Positions 54,647-63,042 of a DNA stretch of 64,000 nt are shown here, piece by piece. The stretch's first letter is position 1; each line of letters opens with the position of its first letter. The notes under the pieces were generated by a model. That model made no database searches. It saw nothing but the letters and a program-made list of their open reading frames with translations, and was not told the origin of the DNA. Location: positions 1-64,000 of the forward strand of contig CBDCSZ010000042.1 of NCBI GenBank assembly GCA_965221935.1, in the 5' to 3' direction. The stretch comes from JAPOXR01 sp965221935 (GTDB taxonomy: Bacteria > Pseudomonadota > Alphaproteobacteria > Rhodobacterales > Rhodobacteraceae). A program made the position numbers and the translations under genes.

Positions 54647-55312
54647 CTATTCACAATAGTGCACTGTCGCCCGGCTCAGGAACGGGGACACCGGTGCGGT
54701 TTCAGCTCTGTCAGCCGCCAAGGCGCGGTCGAGGGCCCCGCGCTTCGCCTCTCCTGTTATCAGCAGCAGAATATGGGCCGCGCTTTGCAAAGCCGGACGC
54801 GTCAATGTTACTCGCCTCTCGCCGGTCGCGGGCATCTGTACCGCCATCGCGTTTGGCGCATTCTCATCCAGCGCCAGCGCCAGCTGCTTCATGCCGGGAA
54901 ACAGCGAAGCCGTGTGCATATCGGCGCCCATGCCAAGCACGCAGACATCGGCAGGCTGCAGATCGGCAAATCGGCGGCCAAGGCGGGCCGCGCCTTGCGC
55001 CGCTGTGATGCCTTGAGCGTGGACCGAAAGGATGTGAGCCCGCGAAGCGGCGGCGGTGCCGAGGCTCGCTTTAAGCATCGCCAGATTCGAACGGCCGGAA
55101 GTCTCTGCGACCCACCGTTCATCCGACAGCGCGATCGCCACACGCTCCCAGTCCAGCCTTTGTTTTCCAAGTTCGCTGTAGACTTTGGCCGGTGTCGTCC
55201 CGCCGGCTGCGATCAGCACGGCTTTGCCCCGTTTGGCGCACGCCCGTTCCAGCCGGGAAGCGATCTGTTCGGCGGCGCAGGCGGCCCAGGTGTCGCGGCG
55301 GAAATATCGCAC
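54647..55312 (-). CDS. pgl: 6-Phosphogluconolactonase
   Basis: The product is about 221 residues from the GTG at 55312; a TTG at 55324 overlapping the zwf stop is equally possible. The ATG-initiated frame (from 55480) lies inside zwf and its first 50 or so residues are not family-like. NagB-type fold: AVLIAAGGTTPAKVYSELGKQ, ALSDERWVAETSGRSNLAML, DVCVLGMGADMHTASLFPGM with the catalytic His, and RRVTLTRPAL. It hydrolyses 6-phosphogluconolactone made by zwf. Confidence 0.9.
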   Translation of the reverse strand: MRYFRRDTWAACAAEQIASRLERACAKRGKAVLIAAGGTTPAKVYSELGKQRLDWERVAIALSDERWVAETSGRSNLAMLKASLGTAAASRAHILSVHAQGITAAQGAARLGRRFADLQPADVCVLGMGADMHTASLFPGMKQLALALDENAPNAMAVQMPATGERRVTLTRPALQSAAHILLLITGEAKRGALDRALAADRAETAPVSPFLSRATVHYCE

Positions 55313-55316
55313 CAGC

Positions 55317-56768
55317 TTAGCCAACGGCGATGCCTCTCCACCGGCGGCCGCGGTCCATGATTTCGTCGGCGGAAGGAGGGCCTTCGCTGCCCGGCACATA
55401 AATCTCGGGTCCAGTGCCCGCCGCCTGCCAGCTGTCAATGACGGCGTCTGTCCATTCCCACGCGGCTTCGACTTCATCATTGCGCATGAACAGCGTCTGA
55501 TTGCCCCGGATCACATCCATGATCAGCCGTTCGTAGGCGTTCATCAGCCTGCCGATGTCCGGTCCCAATGTGCCGGCAAAACTCATGTCGAGCGGCGCCT
55601 CGGTCAGCCGCATCCCTCCAGGGCCTGGCTCCTTGATGGTGACGTGCATTTTGATGCCCTCGTCGGGCTGCAGCCTGATGGCGAGCACATTGTTGCGCGG
55701 GGCCTCTTCTTCGCCGAAAATCGAGTGCGGCGGGTTCTTGAACACGACGGCGATTTCCGACTTTCGCGTGTTCAGCCGTTTCCCTGTGCGGAGGTAAAAC
55801 GGCGTGCCGGCCCAGCGCCAGTTGGCAATGCGGCATCTGAGCGCAATGTAGCTCTCGGTCGCGCTCAGGTCGGTGTCGGCATCGGAGAGATAGCTTTCGA
55901 CATGATTCAGCGCGCTGTACTGGCCGCGCACGACATCGTTCGAAGAAACCGGCTCTAAGGCGCGGATAACCTTCAGTTTTTCGTCACGGACATTGTCCGG
56001 CTCAAACGCCGAAGGCGGTTCCATGGCAACCAGGCAGAGCAGCTGCATGAGATGGTTCTGAACCATGTCGCGCATGGCGCCCGCTGTGTCATAGTAGCCC
56101 TGCCGGCCCTTGATGCCGACAGACTCCGCAACGGTGATCTGAATGTGGTCGATGTGCCGCGCGTTCCAGACCGGCTCAAACAGCGCGTTCGCGAAGCGCA
56201 GGGCCATCAGGTTCTGCACTGTTTCTTTGCCGAGATAGTGATCGATTCGATAGATCTGCGCTTCATTGAAGGTCCTGGCAAGAACCCGGTTGAGCCGCCT
56301 TGCCGAAGCCAGGTTTTCACCAAACGGTTTCTCAACGACGATCCGCGTGTCAGGGCGCACCATCCGCAGACTGCCGAGCCGTTCGAAAATACTCTCGAAC
56401 ACGGCGGGTCCGACCGACAGGTAATAGGCGTTGATTGTGTCGCGCCGCGGCCATTCCGCGAGCCGGTCCCAGCCGTTGCCGCCTGTCACGTCGGTGGAGA
56501 TGAATTCGAGCCGCGACAGAAAGCGGCGCATGGCATCGCGATCCCGCGCCGCCGCCGAACGGGCCTCGACAATCGCATTGCGGGCAAGCGTCCGAAACTC
56601 CTCGTCGGTCAGCCGCGACCGCGACACGCCGGCGAGACGGAAGCCTTCGGGAACCTGGCCGACGCAGAAGCCGCCGAAAAGCGCCGGCAGTATTTCCCGC
56701 CGGGCCAGATCGCCGGTGGCGCCGAAGAGCACCAGGTCGAATGGCTGGACAGGAATGATCTGATACAA
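55317..56768 (-). CDS. zwf: Glucose-6-phosphate dehydrogenase
   Basis: The product is about 483 residues from the TTG at 56768 (LYQIIPVQPFDLVLFGATGDLARR). The ATG at 56861 adds 31 residues without family character. NAD(P)-binding FGATGDLARREILPAL, the substrate loop RIDHYLGKETVQNLMALRFAN with the catalytic His, and IQITVAESVGIKGRQGYYD are diagnostic. It opens the oxidative pentose phosphate and Entner-Doudoroff routes. The gene is divergent from the radical SAM gene. Confidence 0.93.
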   Translation of the reverse strand: MYQIIPVQPFDLVLFGATGDLARREILPALFGGFCVGQVPEGFRLAGVSRSRLTDEEFRTLARNAIVEARSAAARDRDAMRRFLSRLEFISTDVTGGNGWDRLAEWPRRDTINAYYLSVGPAVFESIFERLGSLRMVRPDTRIVVEKPFGENLASARRLNRVLARTFNEAQIYRIDHYLGKETVQNLMALRFANALFEPVWNARHIDHIQITVAESVGIKGRQGYYDTAGAMRDMVQNHLMQLLCLVAMEPPSAFEPDNVRDEKLKVIRALEPVSSNDVVRGQYSALNHVESYLSDADTDLSATESYIALRCRIANWRWAGTPFYLRTGKRLNTRKSEIAVVFKNPPHSIFGEEEAPRNNVLAIRLQPDEGIKMHVTIKEPGPGGMRLTEAPLDMSFAGTLGPDIGRLMNAYERLIMDVIRGNQTLFMRNDEVEAAWEWTDAVIDSWQAAGTGPEIYVPGSEGPPSADEIMDRGRRWRGIAVG

Positions 56769-56963
56769 AGTCTGTATCCCATACTGGCATTGGGCGCCCG
56801 CAGGGTGTAACCGATGCGTCCAGTTAAGGACAATCGGTAATGCCGGGAAGCGCAGAGCCATGCGGCGTCTTCATCCGGTTGAGATGAGCGTTTTGTTTCC
56901 CTGCGTTTCAGACTACATTGTGCCTCCGGCCCGAGGGGCCGCGGTCAGGGGGATTTACGGTCG

Positions 56964-57956
56964 GTGCCAATGGATAAAGCTGTAAATCAAGATTTCGGCG
57001 GCAGCGAATCCTCTCCCCGGCTGGCACCTCCAGGAAAATTTGAAAATCCCCTGATCACCGCCGACGGGTCCCGGCGCGCCAGGGTCGAGCTGGGGAAGCA
57101 GACGACGCTTTGGTTCAACACTGGAACTCTCTGCAACATCACATGCCTGAACTGTTTCATAGAGAGCACGCCGCTGAACGACCGGCTGGTGTATATCGCC
57201 GCCGACGAAGTCGCCGACTTTCTGCATCAGTTGAAAGAGCGGCGCTGGTCGGTGACTGAAATCGGATTTACCGGCGGCGAACCCTTCATGAACCCCGAAA
57301 TCATCGACATGATCAAACTCAGCCTTGCGGCGGGATACGAAGTCCTCGTGCTGTCAAACGCGATGCGGCCGATGATGCGGCCGATGATGCAGGAAGGGTT
57401 GAGGGAAATCAGGAAAAAGTGGCCGGAAACATTCCGCATTCGTGTCTCGCTGGACCATTACAGCGAGGCGCGGCATGACCACGAACGCGGCAAAGGCACG
57501 TTCGCGATCAGTCTCAAGGGGATGGACTGGCTGCGCGACAACGGCATTCGAATGGCGGTGGCGGGCCGAACCATCTGGTCTGAGAGCGATCGCGAGTCGC
57601 GCCGCGGCTACGCCGCGCTCTATGCCGAGCGCGGATATCCCATCGATCCTGACGATCCCGTGGAAACCGTTTTGTTTCCTGAAATCGAACCGGCGGTTGA
57701 CGCCCCTGAAATCACAACCGAATGCTGGCGGATTCTCCGGGTTCGCCCCGAAGACATGATGTGCGCATCGTCTCGCATGGTGGTGAAACGAAAGGGGGCG
57801 GCGCGCCCGGCTGTGGTCGCCTGCACGCTGCTGCCCTACGATCCGCAGTTTGAGCTCGGACACACATTGAAGGAGGCTGAAAGGTCGGTCTTGCTGAACC
57901 ATCCGAGCTGCGCCCAGTTTTGTGTGCTGGGCGGCGCGTCCTGCAGCCGCAGGTGA
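56964..57956 (+). CDS. Radical SAM protein of unknown function
   Basis: The product is 330 residues. The radical SAM cluster motif is LCNITCLNCFIES (CX3CX2C, about residues 54-61), followed by the SAM-binding GFTGGEPFMNPEI. A C-terminal set of Cys (VVACTLLPYD and HPSCAQFCVLGGASC) may bind a second cluster. Two 12-bp tandem repeats at 57362-57385 encode MRPMMRPMM in the middle of the barrel. I cannot assign a substrate. It stands alone between zwf and aroB and is read from the 102-bp divergent promoter gap. Confidence 0.85.
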   Translation: MPMDKAVNQDFGGSESSPRLAPPGKFENPLITADGSRRARVELGKQTTLWFNTGTLCNITCLNCFIESTPLNDRLVYIAADEVADFLHQLKERRWSVTEIGFTGGEPFMNPEIIDMIKLSLAAGYEVLVLSNAMRPMMRPMMQEGLREIRKKWPETFRIRVSLDHYSEARHDHERGKGTFAISLKGMDWLRDNGIRMAVAGRTIWSESDRESRRGYAALYAERGYPIDPDDPVETVLFPEIEPAVDAPEITTECWRILRVRPEDMMCASSRMVVKRKGAARPAVVACTLLPYDPQFELGHTLKEAERSVLLNHPSCAQFCVLGGASCSRR

Positions 57957-57963
57957 GTTTTCG

Positions 57964-59079
57964 TCACCGCATCCTGCGGGAGTTCGCAAAAACCTCTTTG
58001 ACCGCACCGGTGTCGACCGCGTCAGTCACAAACGCGTCGCCGATGGCGCGCGCAAGCACATAGCGGCGCCGTCCGCCAATGACCTTTTTGTCCTGTTCCA
58101 TGAGCCGCACCAACGCGTCGTCAGAAACCATCCCGCCCTCGATGTCGGCAATACGGGTCTTCATTTTCAGTTTTTTGAAATAGCTCTCGACCCGCGCCGC
58201 GTCCTTTGCCGGGCAGTGGCCAAGCAGACGTGACAGGTCAAAGGCCAAGCAGCACCCGATGGCCACGGCTTCGCCGTGGAGCAGCCTGTCTGAGTAGCCG
58301 CAAGCCGCCTCCAGCGCGTGCCCGAATGTGTGGCCGAGATTGAGCAGCGCCCGGGCGCCCTGCTCGAATTGGTCGGCGGAGACCAATTCCGCCTTGATCT
58401 CACAGGACCGGCGCACCGCCCGTCCGACCGCGTCCAGGTCGCCGGGGCCGAGGCCGGCCGCCGTCGATTCGAGCCACCCGAAGAATTCGGCGTCGCGGAT
58501 AAGCCCGTATTTCGCGACTTCGCCGCAGCCAGCCAGGAAATCGCGGCGCGGCAGTGTGGTCAAAAGGTCGATATCGCAAACCACAAGCGCCGGTTGATGG
58601 AATGCGCCGATCAGGTTTTTGCCCGACCGCGAATTGATCCCCGTCTTGCCGCCGACAGCACTGTCCACCTGTGCCAGAAGGGTCGTGGGGACCTGCACAC
58701 AGTTGACACCGCGGCGCAGAATGGCGGCGGCAAATCCTGCGAGGTCTCCGACAACGCCGCCGCCGAACGCCAGCACGGTGTCGCTTCGCTCGACCTGCTG
58801 TTCAACAAGCCATTCGACAGTCTGTTCCAGCTGCGGCCAGGACTTTGAGGCCTCTCCCGAAGGCACGGCAAGCGCCGACACATCGATTCCGGCTGCCGCA
58901 AGCCCTTCCTTCAGAACCGGCAGATGATGTTTGGAGGCGTTTTCGTCGACAATTGCGGCGATGCGCGGACGGGCGAGAAAGGGAGCGATTTCTGTTCCCA
59001 ATTGCCGCACCAGGCCGCTGCCGATGCGAATCCCATAGCCGCGCGCGCCGAGTTCGACCCGAACTGTTTCACACGTCAT
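57964..59079 (-). CDS. aroB: 3-Dehydroquinate synthase
   Basis: AroB is the NAD- and metal-dependent second step of the shikimate pathway. The product is 371 residues from the ATG at 59079 (MTCETVRVELGARGYGIRIG). FGGGVVGDLAGFAAAILRRG, QVPTTLLAQVDSAVGGKTGINSRSGKNLIGAFHQP, GCGEVAKYGL and LLNLGHTFGHALEAACGYSDRLLHGEAVAIG carry the active-site Lys, Glu and His residues. An ATG at 59097 would overlap aroK. It follows aroK directly. Confidence 0.96.
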   Translation of the reverse strand: MTCETVRVELGARGYGIRIGSGLVRQLGTEIAPFLARPRIAAIVDENASKHHLPVLKEGLAAAGIDVSALAVPSGEASKSWPQLEQTVEWLVEQQVERSDTVLAFGGGVVGDLAGFAAAILRRGVNCVQVPTTLLAQVDSAVGGKTGINSRSGKNLIGAFHQPALVVCDIDLLTTLPRRDFLAGCGEVAKYGLIRDAEFFGWLESTAAGLGPGDLDAVGRAVRRSCEIKAELVSADQFEQGARALLNLGHTFGHALEAACGYSDRLLHGEAVAIGCCLAFDLSRLLGHCPAKDAARVESYFKKLKMKTRIADIEGGMVSDDALVRLMEQDKKVIGGRRRYVLARAIGDAFVTDAVDTGAVKEVFANSRRMR

Positions 59080-59080
59080 A

Positions 59081-59647
59081 TCAACACGCAGCTTCAAAAA
59101 TCCCGTAATGCTCCGGGGCCTCTAGCAGCGTGGTCACGGTGCGTTCAATCATTCCGTCGAGAGGAATCCGGTTTTCCGATTCGATGTGAATCATGGCGCG
59201 CCGGTATGCGGGAGAACGTTCAGCGACCAGCTGCGCCAAGGTGCTGTACGGATCGGATGTCCGCAGCAGCGGCCGCGTGCTTTTGTGCCTGACGCGGTGC
59301 CAAAGGACGTCGACCTCCGCCTTCAGCCATATTGAGACGGCGCGGCTGTCGATGAGTTCCCTGTTGTTGTCCCGCAGATACGCGCCGCCGCCGACGGCGA
59401 TCGATCTGGGTCTGCCGCACAGGCAGCCGGCCAATACGGACGATTCTTTTTCGCGGAAATACGCCTCGCCGAATGTCTCGAACAGCTCGGTGATTGGAAC
59501 GCCTTCAATACGCACGATTTCGCTGTCAGTGTCAAAGAACGGAACCTTGAGCCGTTTGGCGACCGCCCGCCCGACGGTTGTTTTACCACAGCCCATCATG
59601 CCGACAAACACGATTGGTTTTTTGAGCGTGCGGTGTGTGGCTGACAT
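59081..59647 (-). CDS. aroK: Shikimate kinase
   Basis: The product is 188 residues from the ATG at 59647 (MSATHRTLKKPIVFVGMMGCGKTT); starts at 59683 and 59752 are also open. P-loop GMMGCGKTT, DTDSEIVRIEGVPITELFETFGEAYFREKE with shikimate-binding Asp and Arg, VGGGAYLRDNNRELI, and RPLLRTSD on the lid. It phosphorylates shikimate. The stop is 2 bp before the aroB start. Confidence 0.95.
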   Translation of the reverse strand: MSATHRTLKKPIVFVGMMGCGKTTVGRAVAKRLKVPFFDTDSEIVRIEGVPITELFETFGEAYFREKESSVLAGCLCGRPRSIAVGGGAYLRDNNRELIDSRAVSIWLKAEVDVLWHRVRHKSTRPLLRTSDPYSTLAQLVAERSPAYRRAMIHIESENRIPLDGMIERTVTTLLEAPEHYGIFEAAC

Positions 59648-59821
59648 TTCTCTGGGCGCCGGTGAATGTGGATTCAGCGCCATCCTAATTGCAATTGCCG
59701 CGAATTGCCTCCCCCGCGCATCGCTGAATCCCGATGACTGCGGCGCTGACACTGGAATTTATCTGCAATTCGCGTATACTCGGCGCAACGGCTTGTTTTT
59801 TGCCGTTTCGGAGAATGTCTT

Positions 59822-59956
59822 ATGTGGCGATTGATTCGCTGGCTGTTTTTTTTGATTGTCATCGTTGCGGCCGGATTGATCGGTTACGCGTATTTTGCCG
59901 AATTGGATCCTCCAGAGGGGCCGATTGTGGAAACGGTCACAATCAGTTCCAAGTGA
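59822..59956 (+). CDS. 44-residue single-span membrane peptide
   Basis: From ATG 59822 the frame reads MWRLIRWLFFLIVIVAAGLI and then GYAYFAELDPPEGPIVETV, ending ISSK. One membrane span (about residues 8-24) with a positively charged N-terminus and a short acidic, Pro-rich outer tail looks like a genuine small membrane protein. It lies between divergent aroK and xerD. The length is below most gene-calling cut-offs. No family can be named. Confidence 0.6.
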   Translation: MWRLIRWLFFLIVIVAAGLIGYAYFAELDPPEGPIVETVTISSK

Positions 59957-60052
59957 CAACACGCCACAGGCCGCAGGGGGCGGCGGATTCTGGGACGGCG
60001 CGCCACCGCCTATCTGCGCCGCAGTGACCGGTGCGCCGGTCAGAAAGCGAAA

Positions 60053-60994
60053 ATGAACGCGGACAATTGGATCGAAGCGTTTCTTGAGGCCGCTCAGGCG
60101 GAACGGTCAGCTTCTGAAAACACATGCCTGGCCTATGGCCGGGATCTGCGTCGTTTCGCAGCCTATCTGGAAAAACACGGTTTCGATTTCCGTTCAGCCG
60201 GACGGGCCGAAATTGAATCCTACCTCGGAACGCTTGCCGCGGCGGGGATGGCGCCATCGTCGCGGTCGCGCCATTTGTCGGCGATTCGGAGGCTGTTTGG
60301 ATTCGCCTGCGAGGAAGGGTGGCGCGAAGATCTTCCGACCGCCAGTCTCAGCAATCCAAAGCTGCGCCGCCGGCTTCCAGGTGTGCTTACCGTCGGCGAT
60401 GTCAGCCTTCTGCTTGACGCCGCGAAGACGCTTGGCAATTCGGAAATGGAGCGCGCCAGGAACAGTTGCCTGATGGAGCTTTTTTATGCCACCGGAGCGC
60501 GCGTGACAGAGCTTGCCGCCCTGCCCGAAGCGGTGGTGCGCGGCGATCCGGAATTGCTCTTGATCAAGGGCAAAGGGGGCAAGGAGCGGCTGGTGCCGCT
60601 GGCGCGGCCTGCCACGCAGGCGCTGGCGCGCTGGCTGATGCTGCGGGACCGGGCTGAGGCCGCGGCGCAGGCCGCGGGCCGCCCGCCTTCGCGGTTCCTG
60701 TTTCCCTCGCGCGGTCGGGCCGGACACATCACGCGGCACCGAATCTACGGTCTGATCAAGCAGGCCGCAGCCGCCGCCGGGCTGGACCCGGGCAGCGTCA
60801 CGCCGCACGTGATGCGGCACGCGCTGGCCACGCATCTGCTTGAGAACGGCGCCGATCTGCGTTCAATCCAGGTGCTGCTCGGCCACTCAGATATTGCAAC
60901 GACCGAAATCTATACCCATGTCGCTGACCAACGGCTGCAGAAACTGGTGCTCGACCATCATCCGCTCGCCAGCCGCCGCCGCGCGAGGGTCTGA
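60053..60994 (+). CDS. xerD: Tyrosine recombinase XerD
   Basis: The product is 313 residues. The N-terminal SAM-like core-binding domain (FLEAAQAERSASENTCLAYGRDLRRFAAYL) is followed by the catalytic domain: ELFYATGARVTELAAL (Arg), KGKGGKERLVPL (Lys), HVMRHALATHLLENGADL (His and Arg), LLGHSDIATTEIYTHV (His and the nucleophile Tyr). It resolves chromosome dimers at dif with XerC. The gene order aroB-aroK-xerD-CNNM is common in alphaproteobacteria. Confidence 0.94.
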   Translation: MNADNWIEAFLEAAQAERSASENTCLAYGRDLRRFAAYLEKHGFDFRSAGRAEIESYLGTLAAAGMAPSSRSRHLSAIRRLFGFACEEGWREDLPTASLSNPKLRRRLPGVLTVGDVSLLLDAAKTLGNSEMERARNSCLMELFYATGARVTELAALPEAVVRGDPELLLIKGKGGKERLVPLARPATQALARWLMLRDRAEAAAQAAGRPPSRFLFPSRGRAGHITRHRIYGLIKQAAAAAGLDPGSVTPHVMRHALATHLLENGADLRSIQVLLGHSDIATTEIYTHVADQRLQKLVLDHHPLASRRRARV

Positions 60995-61060
60995 TCCCCG
61001 GACCGGCTGCGCCCCGGAGGCGGCCAACACCACAGAGTTAAAAACCAGACGGGAAAAAAG

Positions 61061-62389
61061 ATGACTGAATCCGACGGCTTGTCACTTGCTGCCGGCAATG
61101 CTTACGAGATGTCCATTTGGCTGACTTCCGCCGCAATCTTTCTGCTGATCTGCCTGTCGGCGTTCTTTTCCGGTTCGGAAACCGCGCTCACTTCCGCATC
61201 GCGCGGAAAACTGCGCAGCCAGGCCGATAAGGGCGACCGGGCGGCGGCGCGGGCGCTGCGGATCACCGACGACCGCGAACGTCTGATCGGCGCGGTTCTC
61301 CTCGGCAACAACCTCGTCAATATTCTGGCGGCGGCCCTGGCAACAAGCCTGTTCACGCAGCTTTTCGGCGATTCCGGAGTGGCTCTGGCGACTTTGGTGA
61401 TGACGCTTCTGATCCTGTTTTTTGCCGAACTGCTGCCGAAAACCTATTCGATATCCAAACCCGAAGCCGCGTCCAGGGGCGTGTCTTCGGTCATTGCAAT
61501 TGTCGTGCTTCTGTTCCACCCGATTGTCGCCGTGCTGCGGTTTCTCGCTGAAATCCTGCTGCGCCTGTTCGGAGTCCGGCAAGACGACACCAGCCCTGTC
61601 AAGGCGGCGCAGGAGGAGATCGCCGGAACCATCGCCCTCGTCCATTCGTCGGGCGCCATCAAAAAAGAATACCGGGACCGGGTGCTCGGCGCCCTTGATC
61701 TCGGCAACCTCACCGTCCGCGAGGTCATGCGCCACAGATCTGAAATTGAGATGATCAGCGCCGATGCCAGCCTCGACACGGTCGCCCATGTCTGCGCCGC
61801 GTCAACGCATTCGCGCCTGCCCGTCAATGAACCGGGAACAGAACGGATTATTGGAGTGATCCATGCCAAGGACCTGCTGACCAGGATTTGTGAATTGCTC
61901 GATATGAACGAGCCCATGCCCGGTCTGCTGGCGGCCGCCGAGATCGCCGGCGCGATGAAGGAGCCCTATTTTGTGCCGGAGACCACCACACTGGACGACC
62001 AGCTGCGGCAGTTTTTGAGGCGGCGTTCGCATTTTGCTCTGGTTGTCGATGAATATGGCGCGCTCCAGGGGCTGATCACGCTGGAAGACATTCTGGAGGA
62101 GATTGTCGGCGAAATCACCGATGAACACGACGAGGGGCCGGAGGACCAGCACGTGGTCAGCCAGGATGGAAGCTACATCGTCAATGGCGCGACACCGGTC
62201 CGCGACCTGAACCGGGAAATTGACTGGCGCCTGCCGGAAGATCTGGCCACCACGGTTGCCGGATTGCTGATCCATGAAGCGCAGATGATACCGGAGGAGT
62301 CGCAGGTCTTCATTTACCATGGATTTCAATTCGAAGTCCTGGAGCGGCAGGCGCAGAGAATCACAAAGATCAGGCTCACGAGGCGCTGA
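61061..62389 (+). CDS. CNNM/CBS-domain membrane protein (HlyC/CorC family)
   Basis: The product is 442 residues. The N-terminal CNNM/DUF21 domain has membrane segments around residues 17-36 (SIWLTSAAIFLLICLSAFFSGSE), with GNNLVNILAAALATSLF and ILFFAELLPKTYSISKPE. Two CBS domains follow (VREVMRHRSEIEMI ... RIIGVIHAKDLL and FVPETTTLDDQLRQFL ... ALQGLITLEDILEEIVGEI). A C-terminal CorC/HlyC domain ends VFIYHGFQFEVLERQAQRITKIRL. Relatives mediate Mg2+ efflux or homeostasis; hemolysin is a historical label. Confidence 0.93.
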   Translation: MTESDGLSLAAGNAYEMSIWLTSAAIFLLICLSAFFSGSETALTSASRGKLRSQADKGDRAAARALRITDDRERLIGAVLLGNNLVNILAAALATSLFTQLFGDSGVALATLVMTLLILFFAELLPKTYSISKPEAASRGVSSVIAIVVLLFHPIVAVLRFLAEILLRLFGVRQDDTSPVKAAQEEIAGTIALVHSSGAIKKEYRDRVLGALDLGNLTVREVMRHRSEIEMISADASLDTVAHVCAASTHSRLPVNEPGTERIIGVIHAKDLLTRICELLDMNEPMPGLLAAAEIAGAMKEPYFVPETTTLDDQLRQFLRRRSHFALVVDEYGALQGLITLEDILEEIVGEITDEHDEGPEDQHVVSQDGSYIVNGATPVRDLNREIDWRLPEDLATTVAGLLIHEAQMIPEESQVFIYHGFQFEVLERQAQRITKIRLTRR

Positions 62390-62490
62390 GCGCAGGCGCC
62401 GACAGACCGTGCGTTGCGTTTGGTGTCTTTCATGCTAAATCGTGCTGCGACACACAAAAGAACGGCGAGCAATTCGTCCCAAAACTGGAG

Positions 62491-63030
62491 GTGCAGATGT
62501 ACAGAATCGCGAGGCTGACGGCTGTGTTCGCATTCGCCGCTTCGCTGGCGGCGGCGCAAAGCAATGAATCGGGCGGGCTGGCCAGCGGTGAGGTTGTTGT
62601 GCAGCCGGAGCTCACCGTGTTCACCGACTGGACTCTTGTGTGCGTTCCCGACGACGATGGGGGGAAAGTCTGCAACATTCGGCAGATCGTGTTGAATGCG
62701 CAGGGCGAGCAGGCTTCGTTTGTCGAAGTCTTCAAGGTCGCCGACAATCCGAATTTCTCATCCGGGGCTGTCATTGTGATGCCGCTGGGCGTGGCGCTGG
62801 AAGACGGTCTTGAGCTGCAGGTCGACAGCGCCCTGCCGCGCCGCTACAATTTTCAATACTGCGCCGAAACCGGGTGTTTCTCCCGGATTGGGTTCACCGA
62901 CAACGAACTCCAGCGGATGATGCGGGGCGCCGTGATGAAGATGACGGTGTACAGCGTTTTCAGCGGACCTGCCCCGGTTGATCTTCAAGTGTCGCTTTCA
63001 GGATTCACCGACGCGTACAATTCGCTTTAG
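62491..63030 (+). CDS. Invasion-associated locus B (IalB) family protein
   Basis: The product is 179 residues with a signal peptide (MYRIARLTAVFAFAASLAAA). The mature part has the IalB pattern FTDWTLVCVPDDDGGKVCNIRQ, VMPLGVALEDGLELQVD, YCAETGCFSRIGF and MKMTVYSVFSGPAPVDLQVSLSGF, with paired Cys likely to form disulfides in the periplasm. In Bartonella IalB is linked to erythrocyte invasion; in most alphaproteobacteria the role is unknown and unrelated to virulence. Confidence 0.88.
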   Translation: MQMYRIARLTAVFAFAASLAAAQSNESGGLASGEVVVQPELTVFTDWTLVCVPDDDGGKVCNIRQIVLNAQGEQASFVEVFKVADNPNFSSGAVIVMPLGVALEDGLELQVDSALPRRYNFQYCAETGCFSRIGFTDNELQRMMRGAVMKMTVYSVFSGPAPVDLQVSLSGFTDAYNSL

Positions 63031-63042
63031 GCCTCTGCCCGG

